Shown: piece by piece, positions 1-10,500 of the stretch
How the letters are laid out: the number at the start of each line of letters is the position of its first letter
Numbering within the stretch: the stretch's first letter is position 1
DNA from: Stentor coeruleus
Taxonomy: Eukaryota > Ciliophora > Heterotrichea > Heterotrichida > Stentoridae
Assembly: GCA_001970955.1 (NCBI GenBank)
Contig: MPUH01001038.1
Span: forward strand, 1-25,344
Direction of reading: 5' to 3'
DNA length: 25,344 nucleotides
Translations under genes and position numbers: made by a program
The notes under the pieces: model-generated
Database searches by the model: none
What the model was told of the DNA's origin: nothing
The model's input: only the letters and a program-made list of their open reading frames with translations

Positions 1-51
1 GCAATATAATTTCCATATTTTTATAAATAAATGTTTAGAAATACCTAATAT

Positions 52-1197
52 CTAATTTCTGAGTCTTAAGGATCCAATAAGTTCAGAATAACTAAATTCT
101 TGCAATTTTCTCCATTTTTCGCGACACTCATGATTATGCACTAAAGTCTTATTCTCGCAACAATAGAAACCAAATATTTTAGCCAATTTATTAGGGCTTT
201 TCTCTAAAAATATAGTGTCAATATATTTTTTAAAAGCCTCACGTATTTTTTTACCTTTTGAAATTTTTTTTTTAATTTCCTTGCTATTATAAGTTCTAAG
301 GACATTTGCAGAAGCAATTTTTGAAAAGATATTATTATTATTGCAGTGGCGCAATAAATCATCAAAAGAAACTTTAATAGTTTTTTTCTGATTTTCCCCC
401 TTATCCTCATACTTTTTATCCAATTTTTTTACTTTCCCAAACTTCTTAAAACTCGTAGTAAGGCCAACCTGATAATATTGTTTTTTAGGATACTTCCTTG
501 GTCTTAAATCCGGTTTACTAGAATCCCTCTTTGCTTTCTTCATAACTGTTTCACTGTTATCATGAAAGTAACGTAGCATATTGAGTTTACGTTTCTTATG
601 AGTCTTGAATTCCCTTTTTTCCCTTGCTTTTCTTGGTTTTCTTGGTTTTCTTGGTTTTTTTTTGCTATCAGCCCCTGATTCTTTATTTATATTAACAAAT
701 TGGCTAGGTAAACTGAGTTCAGGGTTAGTTATGTCTACACCAAGCTCACATGGCAAATCAGAAATACGCTCATTTATATAAGAAGAGTTTTGCATAGAAT
801 ATGTTCTTACGATCAAGACCATATTAGGATCAATATGCTCGAGTTCATCCATGGTAATTTCTTGTCCTTGATGGGATACAGATTCTGAGCAATTCTGTGG
901 AATTTTTAAGTTTTGATGATCAGACATGCTTTCCTCATTGGTGTACGGTTGGTTGAAGCTAAGAAACTCTTCTATATTGATACTTTCGTCACAATCTATG
1001 AATGTATCACCACATTCTTGTGTAGTGATAGGGTCTATTTCTCCTTGGTATTCTAAAGTGCTTGAAGTGTCGTTTATACTAGTGTATGGCGCTGTAGAGT
1101 CTTTTAAATAGTCTTCACTATAGTACTTGCTTGGGTTCTTAATTGAATCCTTGGTTTCGTACGACTTCAAATGCCTTAAGCTATTTACGTCTGACAT
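52..1197 (-). CDS. Unrecognised 381-aa protein, acidic N-half and lysine/arginine-rich C-half
   Basis: I do not recognise this family. The frame is open from ATG at 1195-1197 to TAG at 52-54, with A at -3. Residues 1-175 are Ser/Asn/Asp/Glu-rich and probably disordered. Residues 179-205 are intensely basic, with a triple Pro-Arg-Lys repeat followed by KKRK, which reads as a nuclear-localisation or nucleic-acid-binding tract. Further Lys clusters lie at about 220-275 and 305-325. Near the C-terminus Cys346, Cys347, His354, His356 and Cys358 are close together and could bind metal, but they match no zinc finger I can name. No membrane segment or signal peptide is visible. A nuclear or chromatin-associated role is inference from composition only. 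It is divergent from the kinase gene, separated by 1.9 kb. The coding call rests on length, clean composition shift at the ends and AT-rich flanks. Confidence 0.8.
   Translation of the reverse strand: MSDVNSLRHLKSYETKDSIKNPSKYYSEDYLKDSTAPYTSINDTSSTLEYQGEIDPITTQECGDTFIDCDESINIEEFLSFNQPYTNEESMSDHQNLKIPQNCSESVSHQGQEITMDELEHIDPNMVLIVRTYSMQNSSYINERISDLPCELGVDITNPELSLPSQFVNINKESGADSKKKPRKPRKPRKAREKREFKTHKKRKLNMLRYFHDNSETVMKKAKRDSSKPDLRPRKYPKKQYYQVGLTTSFKKFGKVKKLDKKYEDKGENQKKTIKVSFDDLLRHCNNNNIFSKIASANVLRTYNSKEIKKKISKGKKIREAFKKYIDTIFLEKSPNKLAKIFGFYCCENKTLVHNHECREKWRKLQEFSYSELIGSLRLRN
628..654 (-). repeat. Three perfect 9-nt tandem units inside the basic protein gene
   Basis: On the plus strand the unit ttttcttgg occurs three times head to tail. 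On the coding strand it encodes the Pro-Arg-Lys repeat at about residues 182-190. A fourth, partial unit follows, so copy number may vary between alleles. Confidence 0.85.
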
Positions 1198-1725
1198 AAT
1201 TGATTATAAAGAAATAATTTGTTAAAATATTGGACATACTTTACTTAAAATTAAAAATGGCAAAACTAAAAAAGTGTCTACAAGTCACTTAAAATTTTTG
1301 ATTTATATAGCTTAAAAGCTGATCCAGGCGATTTGGTTTTGAACATAATATTTTTTTTCTTGCCTAAATCGATTGAATTCTTGAAAATATGTTTTGAACA
1401 AGATATTAAAAGGATGCTTGCCATTCATCTGATTAATCAATTATATGCATAAATCATACCTTATACTCTTCAATTTCACTTCAAACTTCCTATCATTCTT
1501 ATAATCCCTAAATAATTTCCATCATTTTCCATATTAAATTCAATATCATAGTCTATAGAACTCCTCTGTATGCTTCAACATAAGTTCTTATACACTTATG
1601 GTTTCTGAAAGTTTTTGACTTTACAGAAAAGCCCTTGATTTAAAATTTTCAATTTAATATTTAAATTCGCAAAAAAACTACGATAATTTGTGTTTTTGTT
1701 AAAATTTCAACATAAGAACAAGAAG
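1198..1725. other. AT-rich spacer upstream of the basic protein gene
   Basis: Holds the presumed promoter and 5' leader of the minus-strand gene ending at 1197. No open frame of useful length, tRNA-like box or clear repeat was found. Composition is about 20-25% GC, typical of the non-coding DNA here. Confidence 0.6.
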
Positions 1726-2150
1726 AAGCCAGAACTAAATATGATTATGCTGGCTACAGGGATTGGTAGCCTATACCCGCGAATGAGTAAGGACTTATAC
1801 CAGCAGCCCAGCCTTCATTCCAGAGTCTTATGCACCCTAAGGTTAAATGCATGAGCTGCCAATTCTCCCACCACTCGTTCAATAGTGAGCAATTGATATA
1901 GGTTTACTCTTTGTTCAGATGCTCTGCAGCCTAATCGTCACTTTCATGATTCTTAGGCACACTTACTCCTACCTTTCGAAGCATCTGCTGAGTTTTGCAT
2001 ACGCCAATATGGTGGATCGGGTCATAAGAATAATCCACTCAGCAGACTATCCTTACCTATGATAGGTATAATTTAGCTTTCAGTTCTCCCCAAAACCTTC
2101 TTTTTTGGGTCAGTCTTATCTGACACCATCTTCTAAATGGATAAAGGCTA
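1726..2150. ncRNA. GC-richer, hairpin-dense island: candidate structured RNA or dispersed element
   Basis: By hand count 1741-2100 is about 44% GC, against roughly 20-27% just outside and about 32% in coding DNA. It is packed with local inverted repeats: GGCTAC/GTAGCC (1752-1757 with 1766-1771), CTTATGCA/TGCATGAG (1827-1834 with 1848-1855, one G-T pair), CAGATGCT/AGCATCTG (1917-1924 with 1980-1987), GCCTAA/TTAGGC (1929-1934 with 1953-1958), TCTGCTGAGT/ACTCAGCAGA (1984-1993 with 2037-2046), GTGGAT/ATCCAC (2012-2017 with 2033-2038), ACCTA/TAGGT (2055-2059 with 2063-2067), CCCAAAA/TTTTGGG (2089-2095 with 2103-2109) and GTCAG/CTGAC (2109-2113 with 2120-2124). Some stems are mutually exclusive. 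G-T pairs in two stems mildly favour the plus strand as the RNA strand. The longest readable frame has about seven stops in 110 codons, so it is not a working gene. I could not match it to SRP, RNase P/MRP, U3, U2, 5S or telomerase RNA. A SINE-like or decayed mobile copy is an alternative. Ends are approximate. Confidence 0.4.
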
Positions 2151-3102
2151 TAATCTTTTAGCATAAGGAATTATTTGATGTTGATATAATAGAATTCCTA
2201 AGACCTGTAAAAGTTTTAGAACTTCATATTATGCTAATTTAAATGTATTTTGTTTAAAGCTAATTAGGAAGTTCTTTCAATTTGATTTTCTTAGCAAGTA
2301 AATGAATATTGTATTGTTTCGATTTTTCTTCCCAAAAATACGTTTAGTCAAAGAATATAAGTACTTTTTTACCCTTGAAAATTATATTGCCCTAAACTAA
2401 TGATTACATAAAATTACTTTGATATGTGTTTACATAATTTTTAAAGCCGCCTCCGTTTTTAGATAAAAATAACCAAAAAAATATATTAGCATATAAAATC
2501 AAACAAAAACACATAAAAATATTCAAGTATAATTTTAGCCTTAAAGATTTATATCAATAGAGTATTATCACCTTAAAGATTATAATCATAAGCTTTTAAA
2601 ATAATATCTCAATGGCAATAATAAACTTTCTATTTATATATATATTTTAAATATCTTAAGTATTTACATTAAAAATAAGCTTCCCGAGTAAATTCTTGCT
2701 AACTAATTTATTTTCTAATATTGCTTATATATTTCTTTTTATATCTTTAAACACTTACATCTAATTTTCTAACATATTATTTTTACTACCCTTTATTTTT
2801 TTGTAAAATTAACTAAAAAATGATTGAAAACCAGTCTATCATTAGATTAAAATTTATTATATTCAGCATATAGCATAAACTATTAATTTCCTCAGCTTTA
2901 AATAATTTTTTAAGCATATAATTAGTAAAAACAATAAATCAATAATCAATAAATTATTTTACTTCAAAACCCAAGCTTTTTTTAACAAGATTTGATTGCA
3001 TAATCATTATTAAGGACAAATAAAGCATATATATCTTATCATTAAAATAAGGTATTATGAAATTATCTTAGAAAATATGCATCCAATTAATTAATAAAAG
3101 CT
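2151..3102. other. Very AT-rich spacer upstream of the kinase gene
   Basis: Homopolymer and TA-rich DNA without an open frame, tRNA or convincing repeat. It must contain the kinase promoter, but no specific element can be picked out against the AT background. Confidence 0.6.
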
Positions 3103-4122
3103 ATGGGAACCTGTCATATTCATGGAGAATTTGATAACGCAAGCAGTATTTGCAGAAATGACTTTGAATATATAAAAATTATAGGTAGAGGAGCACTTGG
3201 AAGGGTTTGGAGAGTAACCCATAAAAAAACTCAAATGCAATTTGCTATCAAAGAATTTGATAAAGATAACATATCATCGAAAGAATCTTTAAACTCAATA
3301 ATGAACGAACGCAGTCTTTTGTCAATCATGAATCACCCATTTATCATCAATATCAACTTTGCATTTCAGGACAAAAAAAAATTATACCTAGGATTAGATT
3401 TAAAACTAGGAGGTGATCTTCGATTCCATATGACAAATCATAAGTTTTCTGAGCCAGAAATAAAATTCCTTATATTTTGTTTGCTTCAAAGTTTAGAGTA
3501 CATTCATTCAAGACATATTTTACATAAAGATATCAAGCCAGAAAACATAGTCTACGACAGTAGGGGTTATGCGTTTTTAACCGATTTTGGTACTTCAACC
3601 ATATCAAAAGCAGAAAATTTTTCTGAAACATCAGGAACACCAGGCTACATGGCTCCTGAAGTAATTTGCCGTCAAAACCACAGTTTTGTATCTGATTATT
3701 TTGCTTTAGGAGTCATTATTTTTGAAAATATCATGGGAACTAGACCTTATGTAGGAAAAAATCGAAAAGATATTCGTGACGCCATACTTGAATACCAAGC
3801 AAAAATCCTACCAACTGCCATACCAAATGGGTGGAGTCAAGAATCAGTGAATATTTGTAATAAACTTATAAAAAGAAAACCTAATACACGATTAGGGGCT
3901 AATGGGATTAATGAAATCAAAACTCATCCATGGTTTCAAGATATTGATGAAGAAAAACTTAGGAATTTTGAAATCAAAGCTCCGTTTGTACCTGCTGATG
4001 GGGATAATTTTGATCACAACCATGTGAATAACCACCTTGATAAAATCATAAAAAAGAGAGATAAACGGTCCAAAAATGATTTTTTGGGGTACTTTTTCAT
4101 CCCTTCAGTTGCGACAAAGTAG
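3103..4122 (+). CDS. Serine/threonine protein kinase, AGC group, STK32/YANK-like
   Basis: A 339-aa protein with a complete kinase fold that transfers phosphate from ATP to Ser/Thr. Visible landmarks are the Gly loop GRGALG (28-33), Lys50 in AIK, Glu69 of helix C, the catalytic loop HKDIKPEN (141-148, Asp143, Asn148), DFG at 161-163, GTPGYMAPE (178-186), Asp198 of subdomain IX and Arg263 of subdomain XI. The phrases LGGDLRFHM and WSQE, the short N-terminus before the domain and the APFVP-type tail resemble the STK32 (YANK) branch of AGC kinases. Lys replaces Arg in HRD, so control by activation-loop phosphorylation may be relaxed. The N-terminus MGTCHIH offers Gly2 and Cys4 for acylation, as known for STK32A-type kinases, but residue 6 is not Ser/Thr, so myristoylation is uncertain. 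Substrate unknown. No intron is needed. The stop is TAG. It converges on the coiled-coil gene, 415 bases away. Confidence 0.92.
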   Translation: MGTCHIHGEFDNASSICRNDFEYIKIIGRGALGRVWRVTHKKTQMQFAIKEFDKDNISSKESLNSIMNERSLLSIMNHPFIININFAFQDKKKLYLGLDLKLGGDLRFHMTNHKFSEPEIKFLIFCLLQSLEYIHSRHILHKDIKPENIVYDSRGYAFLTDFGTSTISKAENFSETSGTPGYMAPEVICRQNHSFVSDYFALGVIIFENIMGTRPYVGKNRKDIRDAILEYQAKILPTAIPNGWSQESVNICNKLIKRKPNTRLGANGINEIKTHPWFQDIDEEKLRNFEIKAPFVPADGDNFDHNHVNNHLDKIIKKRDKRSKNDFLGYFFIPSVATK

Positions 4123-4537
4123 AAAATAAATAATGTATTTTGTTTTAAGTGAGTATAATTAATTTTTTATTTTTGGATTAAGACTTTTATTTTTGTATGG
4201 GTAAGATCAGGATTTGTGAGGAGTTTAGAGGATTTTTGTACTTTTTAGTGAAGTTTGTGATTTATTTTTTATTTTTAATTGTGATTTAATACAATAATAC
4301 TAGAAAATACAAAATACCTAACTAAGGAAATCTATAAAATACTTCAACCTTGAAAAAAGAGATTTATGAAATTAAAATATCGTAAAAAATTACTCCAAAA
4401 TAAATTCTATACCTAAAATCATCAAATTAACAACCTATAAACATAAATAAAACCATTATAAATCTTACTAATCCAAACTNACCTAAAATCATCAAATTAA
4501 CAACCTATAAACATAAATAAAACCATTATAAATCTTA
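4123..4537. other. Convergent 3' spacer with mirrored strand composition
   Basis: Lies between two genes that end towards each other. In 4141-4290 the plus strand has about 30 G and 3 C. Near 4381-4440 plus 4501-4540 it has about 1 G and 20 C. Each presumed 3' untranslated region is therefore C-poor on its own mRNA strand, and the switch near 4290-4320 may mark where the two transcripts meet. The right part carries one of the assembly duplications. Confidence 0.6.
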
Positions 4538-4549
4538 CTAATCCAAACT
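4411..4549. repeat. Assembly duplication around N at 4480 (69-nt copies)
   Basis: Bases 4411-4479 and 4481-4549 are identical and separated by a single N. The second copy includes the stop codon and last codons of the coiled-coil gene. It is best read as two contig ends joined without merging their overlap. The reading frame is not affected. Confidence 0.9.
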
Positions 4550-7500
4550 GCCCTCAGCCCCTGAAGCTTTCGAAGAAACTGTATTCAAAAAATCATTTTT
4601 TCTCTTATTCTGAAATCTATTAAGAAATTCATCATCCCCTATTTCACCCAATCTTTGCTTAAACACAGTATTTTGGTCTTTAAGACTCTTAAGCTCAATA
4701 GCCAATTTCTGATACTCTGTCTTCAAATCCTTAGCTCTCAATTCTGGGTCTTTATTAAAATTTTTCATTTCATTTCTAAATTTACTTAACTCATCAAAAG
4801 CACTAAGTTTCATATTTTGCTCTCTAACCAAAGTTTTTTTCAAATATTTTATTTCATTTTGATATCTTAAATGATGAGGAATATATTCTTGTCCAGCTTT
4901 TTCTTCTAAAATCTGTAAAGTTTGCAATCTCTCATTTTGCGTATAGAATTGTGTTAATAAAATTTGATTGTCTTTATGTTCAATTTTTTCTTGCTGTTTA
5001 ACTCTTGTTTCTAATTCATTAAGTCTTTTACCTTTATTAGATTTATATTGTTGAAGACGTAATCTTTGATTATTCATATCTTCTATACTTGTTTGAAGTT
5101 TATCTGCTAATTTTTCTGCTGAAGCTAATGATTGTTGAGTATAAGAAAGTTCTTGTTTTAATAAGGCTTCTCGACGTTGTGATTCGTTTAGTTGTTCCCA
5201 AAGATGTTGATTTTTTACAAGTTTAGCTTCAAGATCTTTGATATTAACTTGGAATTTATGTTTTATATAATAGCGGGCCCATATTTTTGTATATCGGATT
5301 TTGGTTATTTGGTTTTGGAGACTAGCCAAGTCGAGTTTTTTTTTATCTTTTGTGAAGTTTAGATCTTCGTTTAAAAGATCATTTATGTCTTTAGCTTTAG
5401 ATTTTGAAGTTTTGCTTTGGATTTCAGTGAAAACTTGGGTTTTATGGAAGGAAATATCAGCTTTGATTTCTTGGGCTAGTTGGGCTCTAAAATGGTGGAA
5501 ATTTTTTTTGAGGTCGAGAATTTTCCGGTTGTTGGTTTCGATTTGTTCTTTGTAGTCTAAGTAAACTATGTCTCTGATTTGTTTGGGCATAAATTTCATG
5601 TTAGCTTTTATTTCTTGTAAACGTCGATGAGAACGGTCAAGTTCATAGATTAGAGAATTCCCTTTTTGGGATAACTGCGAGTTTACAATATTATCGAAGT
5701 TAATTTGTAAATTTTTTAAACTCACATTAAGTTCTTTAATTTCTTCATCTTTCTGTTTTTCCAGACTCTCATAAAACTGTTTCTGTAGCAAAAAACTCTC
5801 TTCCCTAACTCTGAATTCCGTTTCCTTAAATTTCACAATATTATCACTGAATTTCTTAGTAAGTTTCGTCATATCCTTAACCAAATAAACATGAGCTTTC
5901 CCACAAGTAGGTGCTTCAACCAATGTGCATCTATTCCTCAATACATTCATATAATAATGCAATGAACCTATTTTCCTAGTAATATCATAACTGTTTCTAT
6001 CAGCATTACAAGTAAATTCATTATGTATACTAATATTATTAGTCAATCTTGATGCATCAAATAAATATCCACATTCTTCTTGTATATATTGTATAGAATA
6101 TTTACATAACCACATAAGGAAATATTCTTTAAGAATTTTCTCTTCAGATATCGACATAGCTAAATACTCATCTTCTCTTATAACTTTAGCTGCTATTGAG
6201 CTTTTTAACCCTATTGTATTATTATATATTCTTAATACTTTTATATACTCATCAGGGTTGATAATAATATCATCTTTAGATTTCATAAGAAAATATGCAC
6301 TTTTAAGCCTTAAAGCTTTTAGAGTATTTTCTATATAAATTTTAGTAGTTTCTATAGCTTCTAAACTCTCTTTAGCTTGTTTGATTATAATATGGTCAGA
6401 GATATTTTTGTTTAATTTTTCATAAAATTCTCCTGCGTAGTTACGGATTTTAGAGGTATTAGGGAGAAAAGCGGTGTCTAATTCAAGGATAAATGCTGAA
6501 CCTATAGTTTCTTTAGGGGAATTGTCTATAAAAAGTCTACCTTCACAAAGTGAGATAAGCGAACATTCTTCAGCTTGTTTTATATAATTTTTTCTAAAAT
6601 ACAAACTTTTACGGTTGTATCTGAAAGTAGATGTTATAAGATTTAGGAATTCAAATGAATCTTGTGGGGAATTAGATTGTAAAGATTTATTAAAACTTTC
6701 AAATACCGTTATTGAAAATTTCTGATATAATATTTTAGCTGTTTCGATTAAAAATGCGACTTGGTTTTCGATTGGAAGTTCTGAAATTTCTTTATTGAGA
6801 AATGTGAGTTCATTTAAAGTTTCTTTTATTTTTACATAAAATATATCTAATGGACTGTTTTCCATTATCAGCCCATCAACAGCTTTTAAGTTCATTTCAT
6901 TAGTTTCTAAAGTTTCCTTTTTGGTCCAGAAATTTCTCCCTTCTAAAGTGAGATCTTGTAAGTTTATAACATGAATATTGTTTATATTTAAAAATTTTGT
7001 TGTAAATTTCAATTGGAGTATATGGACAACTGCTGTTAGGATTTCTAGTAATGTTTTAGCTTGGGATTTAAATTCCCATTCATGTTCAATTGTTATATTA
7101 GATACATCAGTTATGTTTAATCTTGGTTTAAAAGCAAGGGTTTTGATTTTCTTGCCGATAACATCTGGAGTTTCTGCATAAATATAAGGATCCCAATTTT
7201 TCCAAGTTTNTGATTTTCTTGCCGATAACATCTGGAGTTTCTGCATAAATATAAGGATCCCAATTTTTCCAAGTTTCATTAGTTTTGGTAATTGGTAAAC
7301 TAAGAATATTATCTATACTCAAAACAGCTTTAATATTCATTAATTTACCTTCAGAATCAAAAATATCACTTGACACAAAATGCTCGTTATAAACTTCAAT
7401 AGGGACAATTCTTAATATCCTTTTTAGCTCTTGTGATACTTTAATAATATGTATTTTAATACTCTGAGTATAAACATCTCTTAAAATTTCTCTACAATAT

Positions 7501-10500
7501 CCATTCACAAGCAAAGCAACAAGATTTCTATGAACAATATCTTGATAAATGCTTTTTTCCCCAAGTACTAACATATACTTTTTTGAAATCCTATTAAAAT
7601 TACTCTTCATCTCCTCTCTATGCATAAGCTTAATCTTCCTTATATCAACAAAAAACTCACTAGCCTGTGAGTAAATCCTCGCTTTTAAACTTTTTATCTC
7701 ATTTTCAGCTTTTTCATCAACTAATCCTTCCCCTTTTCTTCCAAGAACATTAGGCCAATGTACTTTACTTTTCTTTGGCACATATTTCATAGTTTTCGCT
7801 ATATCAATTTCGGCTATCTGTCTTTCACAAACATCACAAGCATATTGATTTATTTGAGTTGCTATAATCAATATATGTTTATGTGTAATATGATATTCAA
7901 CTACAGCACGAAATTCTTCAAGGCCAATAGGAAGTATAAGATTTTTAAACCCAGTTGAACTTTTAAAGTCTAAGTTTTGGGTTAATAATGGGGTGATTTC
8001 ATATGCTGGAAGTTTAAATGATGATTTTGAACCTGGCCAATCTCGAAGATTACTCATATGAGGGTTTCCATTATAAAAATTTGTGAAATCTAATTCGACA
8101 TTTTCTCTTTTCATGCTAAGGGATTGTTTTCTGTAGATGGATTCTAGGACGAGGTTTTCTTCGAAATGGATTTCGAGAAGCTTACGGAAACGAAATGCTT
8201 CTATGACATTACATAATAGTTGAAGCTCACTTGGGATGCTCTTTGGAATTGGCCCACGGACTTTTGCTTCAAACATTGTTGGATGTAATTGTGGCATTAG
8301 GGGTTTATCTTTAAGTTCATCTTTAGTTAAGTTCATTAGGTGTAAAGCTTGTGATGGACTGTCAATAATTAAATCGCTGCGGAAGGGAGAGTTGTAGGAT
8401 ATTGATGAACGCCAGATCTCATAAGCATTTTCCCAAACAGACTTTTCGAGAGTACTTAGTGAAATAGGGTTTTCTGTTTCATATATTACTGAGATTTCTT
8501 CAATGCTTATATTTACTTTATCCCAGATTTCAGATATTATATATAAATGAGGTTTAATCTCATGAATATCAAACTGACAATTTTCACTAATAATTGACTT
8601 TAAAAGCATTGAATGCTGCTCCAAAGCTTCACTATGCGCCCAATAAGCCTGAGTGAAATACGACCCATTTAAACATAGCCGTGGCCTTAATGCTATAATA
8701 TCCGAAATTTTCTGGGCAATTTTTAGCTGCTGGTCACTTTCTACAGAATGTTTATAAATCTCAATATAATCACTAACAATCTTTGCCTTTACTTCTTGAA
8801 ACCTCACTTCTTCTTCAAGTAACTCATTAGCCAAAAAATCCCTATCAATAACCGGATAATTTTCTCCTTGATCCTCACTCCAAACTTCATATTTATCAAT
8901 ATAATAACTTCCAAGTAAAATCAATTCTTTCAATATTTTTTTAACATCTTCTTCAGCATTACTATACAAAATATATTCACCAATTTCATCAACAATATAA
9001 ATACTCCCTTCAAGATACTCAACAAGATCCTGTCTTCCATATAAATTAGGCATTTTATCAGGCATATATTGAGTGATTTCCCCATCTAAACTTTCTAATA
9101 AAGGGTTTGCTGATTTTTTGGATTCTAAAAAAGTTGTGGGTTTTTGAATATCATTAAGATCAAGGCAAAGTTTTCTTTCAATACTTCGATAATAGTTGAA
9201 AATTTCATAGAGTTTTTGTTTTAAACCTCTGGATTTAAGGAATTTTAATGTATAAAGGCCTTTTATTGTTATTAATGGTAAGTCGATATGCTCTTCTGAA
9301 AGTGGATACATACTAGAATTAGTGTCTATGAGCAAAGTGGAAAAATATCTTTTTTTTATATCATCATCAGAAAGACCTAATTCGGTTCGGAGTACTCCAC
9401 GTTTACTTGCCCTTTCACAATAATTCATAGAAAACTCTTCTATGACTCGGTTGATTGTTGGAAGGTCTTGGACATCTAATAAATCGAAACTTGCTTTGAG
9501 AAGGGAATCAACTTTACCAAATTCTTTGAGAATAAGTTGCTGTCTTATTTGCGATTGAGGAATCTGCGGGTTTAATTGTTTTAAACCTAACCAGTCTGGA
9601 GTTTTTATACTCAAAGATTTAAGAAATTTATATCCAGTTATTTGATTTGGGCGTATTTCTGTACTAAACTTTCTCATTGTCCCTCCACGTTTTAAAGATT
9701 GAATATACCCCATTCTCAAACTTACAAGATCTTTTTCTGAAGTTTCATAAGGCTTGAATTCCTGTCTTTTTTTTTGAACTTCAAAAAGTTTTGGTAATAA
9801 GTCGTTTATTTGATATGATAAAGAATGCCCATCATCACTTTCTAAATCCCCTAAAAGTTTGAATTCTTTACAAAGGGCATCTAAAAGTCCATTAAGCTGT
9901 TTCAAAATTGTGATTATTAGTGGAGGTTGATCAACTTGGTCATTATTTGAATTTAATAATTGTTCATTTAAATTTTTATGTTCTTCAGCAAAAGTTGAAT
10001 GTTCAGCTTTAGCCCGCCTTTGGAATTCTTGTTGTTTTTTTAAGTTTCTAAGGTTTATATTAGTGACTAAACTTACAATAACTTTTTGCTCTCCTATTCC
10101 TTCTTGCCCGGTAAGTAGTTTCATTCTATCAATGCTTTTTGCCTTTAGTTCAGCCAAATAGCAAACTGACTTTTTCCATATCTCAGTCCTATTAGCAACC
10201 CAAGTCCATTTCAACTTACAATTAAGACAATACAAACTTCTAATATTCGATAATTCCCTTGCCCCAATTNTTCCTTCTTGCCCGGTAAGTAGTTTCATTC
10301 TATCAATGCTTTTTGCCTTTAGTTCAGCCAAATAACAAACTGACTTTTTCCATATTTCAGTCCTATTAGCAACCCAAGTCCATTTCAACTTACAATTAAG
10401 ACAATACAAACTTCTAATATTCGATAATTCCCTTGCCCCAATTCTAATATAATAATCCACATCTTTAGGTAAAATACTCAATTCAGTCCTAACAATCTCT

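Noticed and set aside
2000-2050. Short resemblance to SRP (7SL) RNA around CAATATGGTGG
   Set aside because: Only about ten bases match. The conserved helix 8 asymmetric loop and the Alu-domain motifs are absent on both strands.
1745-2060. Plus-strand reading frame in the island that looks protein-like between stops
   Set aside because: It has about seven stops of all three kinds in roughly 110 codons, so it is not a working gene under the standard code. A decayed gene remains possible and is noted under the island.
5301-5555. Small plus-strand open frames inside the large minus-strand genes (also near 6978, 7758, 10747, 16616, 19403, 21590)
   Set aside because: Low-complexity shadow frames antisense to well-supported coding sequence, with no recognisable domain.
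7128-7279. Genuine frameshift or two separate genes in the coiled-coil region
   Set aside because: The break falls exactly in the duplicated 66 bases, and the same peptide is encoded in both copies.
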